Positions 54,433 to 62,280 of a stretch of DNA of 64,000 nt are shown here, piece by piece. Made by a program: the position numbers and the translations under genes. Each line of letters opens with the position of its first letter. Positions within the stretch are counted from its first letter, which is position 1. Source of the stretch: Caballeronia turbans (GTDB taxonomy: Bacteria > Pseudomonadota > Gammaproteobacteria > Burkholderiales > Burkholderiaceae); the NCBI GenBank assembly GCA_001544655.2, contig FCOD02000007.1, positions 186,001 to 250,000 of the forward strand, given 5' to 3'. Under the pieces are notes generated by a model. It did not search any database, had not been told where the DNA came from, and was given only the letters and a program-made list of their open reading frames with translations.

Positions 54433-54996
54433 TTAGATCTTGCCGATCAGGTCCAGCGACGGGGTCAGCGTTTCAGCGCCCGGCGTCCACTTGGCGGGGC
54501 ACACCTGGCCCGGGTTCTTCGCGATGTACTGAGCAGCCTGAACCTTGCGGAGCAGTTCGCCGGCGTCACGGCCGATGCCGTTGTCGTGCACTTCGCACAG
54601 CTTGATCTCGCCTTCCGGATTGATCACGAACGTGCCGCGCAGCGCCAGGCCTTCTTCCTCGATCAGCACGTCGAAGTTGCGCGAGATCGCGAGCGTCGGG
54701 TCGGCCACCATCGGGTACTTGATCTTCTGGATCGTGTCCGACGTGTCGTGCCATGCCTTGTGCGTGAAGTGCGTGTCGGTCGAGACCGAGTAGATTTCCA
54801 CGCCCAGCTTCTTGAATTCTTCGTAGCGGTCAGCTAGGTCGCCCAGTTCCGTCGGGCACACGAACGTGAAGTCGGCCGGGTAGAACACGAACACCGACCA
54901 CTTGCCCTTCAGGCTCTCATCGGTGACGGTCACGAATTCGCCATTGTGATAGGCGGTTGCTTTGAACGGCTTGACTTGGCTGTTGATGATAGGCAT
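54433..54996 (-). CDS. ahpC: Alkyl hydroperoxide reductase subunit C (typical 2-Cys peroxiredoxin)
   Basis: A 187-residue peroxiredoxin, full family length. Peroxidatic Cys47 is in [12 protein letters not shown] and resolving Cys166 in [11 protein letters not shown]. It reduces H2O2 and organic peroxides in the cytoplasm, recycled by AhpF. Start ATG 54996 is preceded by AAAAGGAACC. It is the first gene of the ahpCF unit, with an OxyR-like site upstream. Confidence 0.96.
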   Translation of the reverse strand: MPIINSQVKPFKATAYHNGEFVTVTDESLKGKWSVFVFYPADFTFVCPTELGDLADRYEEFKKLGVEIYSVSTDTHFTHKAWHDTSDTIQKIKYPMVADPTLAISRNFDVLIEEEGLALRGTFVINPEGEIKLCEVHDNGIGRDAGELLRKVQAAQYIAKNPGQVCPAKWTPGAETLTPSLDLIGKI

Positions 54997-55036
54997 TACC
55001 AGGTTCCTTTTGGAGTGGTGTTGAAGAAGTAGGTGA

Positions 55037-55066
55037 ACTATACAGGAAAACTATCGCTCCTGCGAA
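55037..55066 (-). promoter_or_regulatory. Candidate ahpC promoter
   Basis: On the minus strand TATAGT (55037-55042) has the extended-10 TG before it, and TTCGCA (55061-55066) is 18 bases upstream. A good -10 with a poor -35 fits activator dependence. Confidence 0.6.
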
Positions 55067-55088
55067 GTGGATTGATTTTATTGTCGGG

Positions 55089-55125
55089 ATAGCTCGGAGC
55101 TATCGGCGCCATATTTGTCGTTTTC
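55089..55125. promoter_or_regulatory. Probable OxyR binding site upstream of ahpC
   Basis: ATAG-N7-CTAT-N7-ATAT-N7-TTTC: the first two tetramers are exact and the last two match 3 and 2 of 4 positions of the OxyR consensus (ATAG, CTAT repeated at 7-base spacing). The first half is a perfect 8-bp dyad, GATAGCTC-G-GAGCTATC, at 55088-55104. It sits 22 bases upstream of the -35, where an activator would act. Confidence 0.7.
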
Positions 55126-55208
55126 CCGCATGAGGCATTCTGATTGCGCGCGTCCCTTGCAGGTTCCTCGAGGGCACTTCGTCGCTTCACTTTTATCCAG
55201 GAGGCAGT

Positions 55209-55904
55209 ATGAAAATCGGAATTATCGGCGCCGGGAATATCGGTTCCGTGCTCGCGCTGCGGTTCAGCGAGAACGGCCACGACGTGCGCATCGCCAATTC
55301 GCGCGGACCGGCGTCGCTCGCGGACATCGAACGCGAGACCGGTGCGACGGCCGTGCAAGCGCGCGACGCGGTGAAGGATGCGGACGTCGTCGTCGTGACG
55401 ATTCCGCAGGCAAAAGTGCCGAATCTGCCGAAAGACCTGTTTGCGGGCGTGCCGGCGAGCGTCGTCGTCATCGACACGGGCAACTATTATCCGCAGCAGC
55501 GCGACGGTCGTATCGATGGCATCGAGAAGGGCACACCGGAAAGCCGCTGGGTCGAGCAGCAGATCGGGCGGCCGGTCGTGAAGGCCTTCAACAATATCTA
55601 CGCGGATCATCTGCGCAATCGCGGCAAGCCTCCGGGTACGCCCGGGCGCATCGCGCTGCCGGTCGCGGGCGACGACGCGAAGGCGAAAGCCGTCGTGATG
55701 AAGCTCGTCGATGAAATCGGCTTCGATCCCGTCGATGCAGGCGAAATCGACGATTCATGGCGACAGCAGCCCGCAACGCCCGTCTATACCGGCGATTTCG
55801 ACGCAGCCGGCGTGCGCGCTGCGCTGCAAAAGGCCGACCCGGTGCGCAAGCCCGAATGGCGCGCGACGGATAGAAGTCCCGGCAATTTCGAGAATCCGGC
55901 GTGA
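55209..55904 (+). CDS. F420H2:NADP oxidoreductase-like protein
   Basis: A 231-residue Rossmann-fold protein: KIGIIGAGNIGSVLALRFSENGHDVRIANSRG binds NADP, and VVVTIPQAKVP and VKAFNNIYADHL are typical of the family. In most proteobacteria F420 is absent, so the true substrate is unknown. Divergent from ahpC across a 212-base region that contains the OxyR-like site, so it may share the peroxide response. The ribosome site CAGGAGG lies at 55198-55204. Confidence 0.85.
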   Translation: MKIGIIGAGNIGSVLALRFSENGHDVRIANSRGPASLADIERETGATAVQARDAVKDADVVVVTIPQAKVPNLPKDLFAGVPASVVVIDTGNYYPQQRDGRIDGIEKGTPESRWVEQQIGRPVVKAFNNIYADHLRNRGKPPGTPGRIALPVAGDDAKAKAVVMKLVDEIGFDPVDAGEIDDSWRQQPATPVYTGDFDAAGVRAALQKADPVRKPEWRATDRSPGNFENPA

Positions 55905-56099
55905 CAGAGGGCGTGAGAGCGGGAGTGAGAGAACGCGTTCGATAAGCGGAACGCCCGTACGGGAAAGCGGGGGAAGCGGCGCGTGCCGTGAGACAATCTG
56001 CAAACTTTCCCGATGGGCTTTAACATGACCAGCCGGGCTGGCGCGATGAGCACGATCCATCGGGCCCGCGTCCGGCGTCGTGGACTCGCAGATTGACCT

Positions 56100-56768
56100 A
56101 TGAAAACCGCTTCTCCCCCGCAGGACGTGCAGGACCCGCAACACCGCTTCGGCGAGTGCGACGAGTGCGCGGATGTCGAACTCGTGGCGACCGCCACCAT
56201 TCCGACGCGCTACGGCACCTTCGATTCCTACGTCTATCGCGTGAAGCACACGGATGTCGAACACATCGCGTTCGTGATGGGCGACGTGAGCAACGGCGAA
56301 TCGGTGCTGACGCGCCTGCATTCCGAATGCGTGACCGGCGATGTGTTCGGCTCGTACCGCTGCGATTGCGGGGAGCAACTCGATCTGGCGCTGCGTTATA
56401 TCGCCGCCGAGGATCGCGGCATCCTGCTGTATCTGCGCGGCCATGAAGGGCGCGGCATCGGCCTCGCAAACAAGATCCGCGCGTATGCGCTGCAGGAGCA
56501 GGGGCTCGATACCGTCGATGCGAACCTGCATCTCGGCCTGCCCGACGACGCCCGCGAATACGATTCCGCCGCCGCGATCCTGCGCTCGATGAACGTGAAG
56601 TCGGTGCGCCTCATGAGCAACAATCCGTCGAAGTTCGACACGCTGCTCAAGCACGATATTCCCGTGTCCGAACGCGTCGCGCTCGCCATCCCGATGCGCG
56701 AGGAAAACGAGCGCTACATCAAGACGAAGCAGGCGCGCTTCGGGCATTACTTCGACGAAAACGAATAA
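56100..56768 (+). CDS. ribA: GTP cyclohydrolase II
   Basis: A 222-residue enzyme opening GTP in riboflavin synthesis. Zinc Cys residues are C77, C88 and C90 in [20 protein letters not shown]. The GTP-binding and catalytic part has [20 protein letters not shown] and [11 protein letters not shown]. It is the stand-alone form, not fused to RibB. The 195-base upstream region shows no FMN-riboswitch signature. Confidence 0.93.
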   Translation: MKTASPPQDVQDPQHRFGECDECADVELVATATIPTRYGTFDSYVYRVKHTDVEHIAFVMGDVSNGESVLTRLHSECVTGDVFGSYRCDCGEQLDLALRYIAAEDRGILLYLRGHEGRGIGLANKIRAYALQEQGLDTVDANLHLGLPDDAREYDSAAAILRSMNVKSVRLMSNNPSKFDTLLKHDIPVSERVALAIPMREENERYIKTKQARFGHYFDENE

Positions 56769-56777
56769 CGCCTGCGC

Positions 56778-57512
56778 TCACTGCGCGTCGTGAAAGATCA
56801 CGCCGAGCATATGCCGCCGCCCCGATCTCAGGCGGCTCACGCCGTGCTTCATGTTCACCCGGTACGGCCCGCGCGTGCCCTGCACCGGCCGATGATGCAC
56901 CGCGAAAAACACCGCATCGCCTTGTGAAAGAGGCACGGCTTCTACACGTGACTGCATTCTCGGACGCTGCTCCGTCATCACGAACTCGCCGCCGGTGAAA
57001 TCCCGGCCGGGCGCGGAAAGCAGGACCGCCATCTGAATTGGAAAGACGTGCTCGCCGTAGAGATCCTGATGCAGGCAGTTGAAATCGCCGGGCACGTAAC
57101 GTAGCAGGAGCGGCGTCGGCCGTGTCTGCCCCGCGCGGTGACAGCGCTCGATGAACGCGGCGTGCTCGCGCGGATAGCGCGTTTCGACGCCCATCACCTC
57201 ATTCCAGCGATTGGCGATCGGCGCAAGATGCGGATAGACCGCGCGGCGCGCGCGCTCCAGCGTTTCGGGCAGCGGATAGGCGAAGTACTTGTATTCGCCG
57301 CGCCCGAAGCCGTGGCGTTCCATCACGACGCGGCTGCGAAAGATGCCGTCGCGATCGTATAGCGCGGCGAGCGCCTCGCATTCGTCGCGCGAAAAGAGCG
57401 CGGGCGCGGTGGCGCAGCCGAAGCTATCGAGTTGCGCTTCGAGATCGGCCCAGTCGAGCGCGTCGATGCGTTCGCCGATATCGTCTGCCGTCGCGCGTTC
57501 GAGCACCTTCAT
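56778..57512 (-). CDS. 2-oxoglutarate/Fe(II)-dependent oxygenase family protein
   Basis: A 244-residue jelly-roll oxygenase. Iron ligands fit H148 and D150 (CLHQD) and H223 (MKHGVSRL), with R227 as the 2-oxoglutarate anchor. GGEFVMTEQRPRMQSRVEAVPLSQGDAVFF is typical of the prolyl-hydroxylase-like branch. GGAGA precedes ATG 57512. Converges on ribA with a 9-base gap. The substrate is unknown. Confidence 0.85.
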   Translation of the reverse strand: MKVLERATADDIGERIDALDWADLEAQLDSFGCATAPALFSRDECEALAALYDRDGIFRSRVVMERHGFGRGEYKYFAYPLPETLERARRAVYPHLAPIANRWNEVMGVETRYPREHAAFIERCHRAGQTRPTPLLLRYVPGDFNCLHQDLYGEHVFPIQMAVLLSAPGRDFTGGEFVMTEQRPRMQSRVEAVPLSQGDAVFFAVHHRPVQGTRGPYRVNMKHGVSRLRSGRRHMLGVIFHDAQ

Positions 57513-57609
57513 GTCGTTTCTCCGGATGGGCGTTAATTGCCTGCAGTGTGCGCCACGCGCGCTGCGCACGCACTCCGGGTCTTGCTGCGCAATTCGGAAC
57601 GACGCGCCT

Positions 57610-58104
57610 TCAATGCGCCGTCGCGGTCTCCGCGATGCGCTCCTTCAACGCGGCCTTGCGCGCCGCCATCCTCGCGCCGAGCGCGACGAGATCCATTTGC
57701 GTCCTGCGCACTTCGGGGAACAGCGTCGTTTCCTCTTCCTCGATGTGATGCGTCGCGTTCTCCTTGAGTACCTTGAAAGTCGCATCGAAACCGTCGTCGC
57801 CCGCCTTCAGGCTCGCGAACCGTTCGATCAGCGTCTTGACCAGAAAATGCTCGACGTAGGCTTCGTCCACATCGATGCGCTGATCTGCGCCGAGCGCCTC
57901 CTGGGCGGCGGGATACAGCATTTCTTCTTCGACGATCGCGTGGATCGTGAGCAATTCGCACGCGCGCTGGGCGAGCGTGTTCTTGCGTTCGAAATCGTTG
58001 CGTTCCGCGCGCTCGAACGCATCGAACAGTTGTTCGATGGCGCGGTGATCGGCTTCGAGCACGTCGAGCGCATCGATGGGTCGCGGGGTATGAGCGGCAG
58101 ACAT
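57610..58104 (-). CDS. Hemerythrin-like HHE domain protein
   Basis: A 164-residue four-helix protein. Iron-binding residues fit H20 (LEADHRAIEQLF), H56 with E60 (TIHAIVEEEMLYP), H85 (YVEHFLV) and the HHxxxE motif (ATHHIEEEE). Such proteins bind O2 or NO or sense oxygen and iron. RBS AAAGGAG precedes ATG 58104. The leader carries a marked stem-loop. Confidence 0.9.
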   Translation of the reverse strand: MSAAHTPRPIDALDVLEADHRAIEQLFDAFERAERNDFERKNTLAQRACELLTIHAIVEEEMLYPAAQEALGADQRIDVDEAYVEHFLVKTLIERFASLKAGDDGFDATFKVLKENATHHIEEEETTLFPEVRRTQMDLVALGARMAARKAALKERIAETATAH

Positions 58105-58123
58105 GTGGGTTCTCCTTTAATGG

Positions 58124-58174
58124 GCTCTCTCGACCCTGCCGGGACATCTTCGTGTCCCTGAGGCGCCTGAGAGC
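58124..58174 (-). other. Structured 5' leader of the hemerythrin gene
   Basis: On the minus strand GCTCTC pairs with GAGAGC at the base, and GGGACA pairs with TGTCCC around loop CGAAGA at the tip, ending about 20 bases upstream of the start codon. CTCTCAGGC within it recalls a short conserved piece of glycine riboswitches, but the rest of that aptamer is absent. Confidence 0.5.
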
Positions 58175-58224
58175 AGCAAGACGAATGCCCGCGATAGACC
58201 CGTTAACGGCGGCACCGTGCGCGT

Positions 58225-60546
58225 CTAGATAGTCGGATTTCCCGATACGCCCAGGTCACGTTGCCGCAGCACTTTCACCTGCCACCACGCGGGTAGCAGG
58301 CGCCGGACTTCCGCGCGCGCGAAGCGGTCGTCGATCAGATAGAGCACGCCGCGATCGAGCGGCCCGCGGATCACACGCCCGGCCGCCTGCACGACTTTCT
58401 GCAAGCCGGGAAAAAGATACGTGTATGCGTAGCCCTCGCCGAACGCCTCGTGCATGCGCGCTTTCATTTGCTGATTGACAGGATTGAGCTGCGGCAGACC
58501 GAGCGTCGCAACGAACGCGCCGATGAGCCGCGTGCCGGGCAGATCGATCGCTTCGCCGAACGCGCCGCCGAGCACCGCGAAACCGACGCCGCGCCCGCCG
58601 GCCACGAAACGCGCGAGAAACTCGCGTTGCGCCGCTTCGCTCATCGCGCGGGATTGCTGCCAGCATGGAATCGACGGATGACGGAGCGCGAGCGCCGCCG
58701 CGACTTGCGTCAGATACTCGAAGCTGCTGAAGAAGCTCAGGTAGTTGCCCTCGGCGCTTTCGAGCTGCGCGGCGATGAGGTCGGCGATACGGTCCACCGA
58801 GCGCGCGCGGTCGCGATAGCGCGTGGACAGGTCGGCGATTGCGCGCACGTCGAGTTGTTCGGCGCAGAAGGGCGATTCGACGTCGATGCGTACGCTCGAC
58901 TCCGGCAGGCCGAGCGTATCCGCGTAGAAGTGCGCGGGCGTGAGCGTCGCGGAAAAAAGCGCGACGCTGTGGGCGCGCGCCAGACGCGGCGTGAGATGCG
59001 GCGCGGGAATCACGTTGCGCAGGCACAGCACGGCATTGCGTTTTTTGGCGTTTGCACCCACCCGGCCAAGCGTGATGTCGAAGATCGAATGCGAACCGAA
59101 GCGTTCCGCGATGCGCGTGAAATGCATGGCATCGAAATAGAAGCGCAAGATTTCGGGCGTGAAGACGTCGGGCTGCTCGCCGAGCGTTTCCGTCATCAGC
59201 GAGACGGCTTGCCCCAGCGCCGTGAGCAGGCGCGCGGGCGGTTCCGCATGTGCCGCGTATTCGATGTTCGCCGCGTCCTGTTCACGCGTCACTTCGCTCC
59301 AGCTTCGCGCGACGCGGCCGAGCGCCTGCTTCAGCAAAACGGGCGCGCCGCGACGCATCGCATTGAAGGCGGCCTGATCGAGCGTCGCGGAATACATGCC
59401 GCGCGCCCGTTCGACGAGGTTATGCGCTTCGTCGACGAGCACCGACACGCGCCAGCGATTCGCCTCCGCGAGCGCGAAGAGCATGGCGCTCGTATCGAAG
59501 TAATAGTTGTAGTCGCCGACGATCACGTCGCCCCAGCGCGACAGTTCCTGGCTCAGATAGTACGGACAGACTTCGTGCTCTCGTGCGACCTCGGCAACCG
59601 ACGCGCGGTCGAGCTGCGCGCAGTCGAGGGCGGCGGCACGCGCCCCGGGCAGGCGATCGTAGAAGCCCCGCGCGAGCGGACACGACTCGCCGTGGCACGC
59701 GCGATCGGGGTATTCGCAAGCCTTGTCGCGCGCAACGAGTTCGACGACGCGTAACGGCCTGGCGGCGAGCGTCGTCAGCGCATCGAGCGCGAGCTGCCGT
59801 CCCGCGCTCTTCGCCGTGAGAAAGAAGATCTTGTCGAGCCGCTGGCCCGGCCACGCCTTCAGCAGCGGAAAGAGCGTGCCGACCGTTTTGCCGATGCCGG
59901 TCGGCGCCTGCGCCGCGAGACAGCGGCCGGACACCGCCGAGCGATACACCGCTTCCGCGAGTGCGCGCTGGCCGGGCCGAAAATCCGCGTGAGGAAACAC
60001 GAGTGCTCTGAGCGCGTCATCGCGCGCCGCGCCGTGCGCCAGCTCCTGTTCTGCCCACGCGATGAAGCGCTCGCACTGCGCCGCGAAATGCGTCGCGAGC
60101 GCTTCGGCGGTCTGCGTTTCGACGAGCACGCTCTCGGTCTGATCGACGATATCGAAATACACGAGCGCGACCTCGATGGCGTCGAGCCCGAGCTTGCGGC
60201 ACATCAGATGCGCATAGACACGCGCCTGCGCCCAATGCAGATGACGATGATTCTGCGGCATCGATTCGAGCTTGCCGCGATGCGTCTTGATCTCTTCGAG
60301 ACGGTTGAGCGCGGGATCGTACCCGTCGGCGCGGCCGCGCACGAAGAGCGGCCCGTAGGTTTCCGAAAGCGATATTTCCTTCTGATATCCGGCCGGCCGG
60401 CGGCTCGTCACCGCGACGTGGCCCGCGACGCCTTCCTGCGCGCTTGGCGTGGGCGTGAAGCGCAGATCGAGGTCGCCCTGTTTCGCGGTGAACTCGCAGA
60501 GCGCGCGCACGGCGACGGTGTAGGCGGGCTCGGATACTGTATGCAT
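58225..60546 (-). CDS. PD-(D/E)XK nuclease - XPD/DinG-type Fe-S helicase fusion
   Basis: A 773-residue protein. Residues about 60-170 look like a Cas4/RecB-type nuclease domain: D74 in GRADGYDP and E85-x-K87 in LEEIKTHRG. The helicase follows: Walker A APTGIGKT (214-221), Fe-S cysteines C277, C284, C289 and C327, the DEAH box at 372-375 (VDEAHNLVERA), and motif VI QAAGRVIRGPLDRGVLYL. XPD/DinG helicases unwind 5'-to-3' and process repair intermediates. Start ATG 60546 lies inside a LexA box; no ribosome site precedes it. The long in-frame extension upstream is antisense to nothing recognisable and runs through the MocR gene. Confidence 0.9.
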   Translation of the reverse strand: MHTVSEPAYTVAVRALCEFTAKQGDLDLRFTPTPSAQEGVAGHVAVTSRRPAGYQKEISLSETYGPLFVRGRADGYDPALNRLEEIKTHRGKLESMPQNHRHLHWAQARVYAHLMCRKLGLDAIEVALVYFDIVDQTESVLVETQTAEALATHFAAQCERFIAWAEQELAHGAARDDALRALVFPHADFRPGQRALAEAVYRSAVSGRCLAAQAPTGIGKTVGTLFPLLKAWPGQRLDKIFFLTAKSAGRQLALDALTTLAARPLRVVELVARDKACEYPDRACHGESCPLARGFYDRLPGARAAALDCAQLDRASVAEVAREHEVCPYYLSQELSRWGDVIVGDYNYYFDTSAMLFALAEANRWRVSVLVDEAHNLVERARGMYSATLDQAAFNAMRRGAPVLLKQALGRVARSWSEVTREQDAANIEYAAHAEPPARLLTALGQAVSLMTETLGEQPDVFTPEILRFYFDAMHFTRIAERFGSHSIFDITLGRVGANAKKRNAVLCLRNVIPAPHLTPRLARAHSVALFSATLTPAHFYADTLGLPESSVRIDVESPFCAEQLDVRAIADLSTRYRDRARSVDRIADLIAAQLESAEGNYLSFFSSFEYLTQVAAALALRHPSIPCWQQSRAMSEAAQREFLARFVAGGRGVGFAVLGGAFGEAIDLPGTRLIGAFVATLGLPQLNPVNQQMKARMHEAFGEGYAYTYLFPGLQKVVQAAGRVIRGPLDRGVLYLIDDRFARAEVRRLLPAWWQVKVLRQRDLGVSGNPTI

Positions 60547-60552
60547 GTACAG
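60537..60552. promoter_or_regulatory. LexA (SOS) box at the nuclease-helicase start
   Basis: CTGTATGCATGTACAG matches CTGT-N8-ACAG and differs from the uvrA box at one base. The helicase ATG is inside it. On the minus strand a -10-like TAGACT sits at 60554-60559, putting the predicted transcript start at or next to the ATG. Confidence 0.85.
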
Positions 60553-60587
60553 CAGTCTAGCATGGGCGAATCGGCCGCAAAGGCCTT

Positions 60588-61997
60588 CTACGACGCGGCG
60601 CGCAGAAGTTCTCCGAGCGTTTTCACGGCGCCCTCGACCTGCGGCGACCACGGATGGCCGAAGTTGATGCGCACGTAATTCCCGAACGCGTGACGCGCGG
60701 AGAAGATCGGTCCGGGTGTCACGTTGATGCCATGTTCGAGTCCGCGCTTGTGCAACTGCATCGCGTCGACATGCTCGGCCAGTCGCAGCCAGAGGAAATA
60801 GCCGCCCTCCGGCTGCTGATGCGCGACCTCCGGCGGCAGCCAGCGCGCGATGGCGTGTTCCATCGCACCGCGCTGCGTGAGAAGCGCGCCGCGCAGCTTG
60901 CGCAGGTGTTTGTCGAAGCCGCCGTGCTGAAGATAGTCGGCGATGCCCGCCTGAACCGGGATGCTGGTCGAGATGCTCGTCATCAGCTTGAGCCGGCGGA
61001 TCGCGTCGGCGAAGCGGCCCGCCGCGACCCAGCCGAGCCGGTAACCCGGCGCGAGCGTCTTCGACAGCGACGCGCAATGCATCACGAGACCTGTCGTATC
61101 GAAGGCTTTCGCGGGCGGCGGACGATCCGGCGCGAAATGCAGCTCGCCGTAGACATCGTCCTCGATGAGCGGAACGTCATGCTTCGTGAGCAAGCCGACC
61201 AGCGCGCGCTTTTTCTCGACGGAGAGCGTCACGCCCGTCGGATTCTGAAAGTTGGTCATGAACCAGCAGGCGCGCACCGGATGCTTGACGAGCGCTTCGG
61301 CGAGCACGTCGAGATCGAGCCCTTCTCGCGGATCGACGGGAATCTCGACCGCGCGCAGGCCCAGATGCTCGACCGCCTGCAACGCCGCGTAGAAGCAGGG
61401 CGATTCGATGGCGACGACATCGCCCGGCTTGGTGACGGCCATGAGGCTGAGCGTGAGCGCTTCCATCGCGCCGTTCGTGACGATGAGTTCCTCGACCGGC
61501 TGCGCGATGCCCATGCCGATGTAACGCAGTGCGATCTGCCGCCGCAGTTGCTCGTTGCCCGGTGGCATGTCGACGACCGTGCTCCACGGATCGAGCATGC
61601 GCGCCGCGTGGCCGAGCGACTTCGCAAGACGTGCCAGCGGAAAGAGTTTCGGCGACGGAAACGCGGAGCCGAGCGGCGCGACGTCCGGACGCTTGACCGC
61701 ATCGAGCACGGAGAAGACGAGGCTGCTCACGTCGATGGCCGCGGGCTCCGCGAGCGGCGTGGGCGAAGTAGCTTGCGTCGCTACCTTCGCGCCCGGTGCG
61801 ACGTAATAGCCGGAACGTTCGCGCGCGCGAATCAAGCCCCATTCTTCGAGCAGGTAATACGCGCGAAAGACCGTCGACTGGCCGACGCCGTATTGCGTCG
61901 TCAGATGCCGCACCGACGGCAGGCGCGTGCCGACGGGCAGCCGGCCCGCGCGAATCTCGGCGGCCATCGTGTCGGCAAGGGCTTGGTAGCGCTTCAT
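60588..61997 (-). CDS. MocR-type regulator / PLP aminotransferase fusion
   Basis: A 469-residue protein. The GntR winged helix is at about 1-70 (KRYQALADTMAAEIRAGRLPVGTRLPSVRHLTTQYGVGQSTVFRAYY), then an aminotransferase domain with the PLP Lys in HCASLSKTLAPGYRLGW and EDDVYGELHF. It is the third MocR protein in this window. ATG 61997 is chosen because the HTH domain starts there. It ends 41 bases before the helicase start, so its 3' flank contains the helicase promoter. The target gene is not identified. Confidence 0.9.
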   Translation of the reverse strand: MKRYQALADTMAAEIRAGRLPVGTRLPSVRHLTTQYGVGQSTVFRAYYLLEEWGLIRARERSGYYVAPGAKVATQATSPTPLAEPAAIDVSSLVFSVLDAVKRPDVAPLGSAFPSPKLFPLARLAKSLGHAARMLDPWSTVVDMPPGNEQLRRQIALRYIGMGIAQPVEELIVTNGAMEALTLSLMAVTKPGDVVAIESPCFYAALQAVEHLGLRAVEIPVDPREGLDLDVLAEALVKHPVRACWFMTNFQNPTGVTLSVEKKRALVGLLTKHDVPLIEDDVYGELHFAPDRPPPAKAFDTTGLVMHCASLSKTLAPGYRLGWVAAGRFADAIRRLKLMTSISTSIPVQAGIADYLQHGGFDKHLRKLRGALLTQRGAMEHAIARWLPPEVAHQQPEGGYFLWLRLAEHVDAMQLHKRGLEHGINVTPGPIFSARHAFGNYVRINFGHPWSPQVEGAVKTLGELLRAAS

Positions 61998-62151
61998 CGC
62001 GTGACGTGGGTGAAAGTGCGCGCGAGGGCTTTGCGCGGCGCGAAATTGTCTCATACGGCCTCGCGAAGGAATATCGGCACACCGCCGCGCGTTTAATGGA
62101 CAAGCGGCTTAATCGCCGTGTCCGCTTTTCAAACCTTTCGGAGGTGCTTCC

Positions 62152-62280
62152 ATGAAGCTCGCCAGAATCGCAACAGTCGTGCTCGCTCTGCTCGCCGGTT
62201 TGCTCGCGGGATGTCAGACCGATGGCAGTTCGACATCATCCGGCACGACGTCCGGCAGCGGCAGCAGCGGCGGATATTGA
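62152..62280 (+). CDS. Small lipoprotein
   Basis: A 42-residue protein: signal peptide MKLARIATVVLALLAGLLAG, lipidated C21, then a Ser/Gly/Thr-rich tail ending SGSGSSGGY. GGAGG lies 7 bases before ATG 62152. Its TGA overlaps the TTG start of the flavoprotein (TTGA), implying coupling. Such short lipoproteins often act as anchors or spacers; the function is unknown. Confidence 0.8.
   Translation: MKLARIATVVLALLAGLLAGCQTDGSSTSSGTTSGSGSSGGY

Noticed and set aside
55905-56099. FMN riboswitch before ribA
   Set aside because: The conserved FMN aptamer segments (AGGGTGAAATTCCC-like and CCCGCGAGC-like) are absent.
58081-58224. Glycine or TPP riboswitch upstream of the hemerythrin gene or on the opposite strand
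   Set aside because: Short motifs (CTCTCAGGC, CTGAGA) are present but the remaining conserved core of either aptamer is missing, and there is no fitting downstream gene on the plus strand.
60547-61077. In-frame extension of the nuclease-helicase into the MocR gene
   Set aside because: The MocR protein is complete and well conserved in its own frame there; the helicase family starts near the ATG at 60546.
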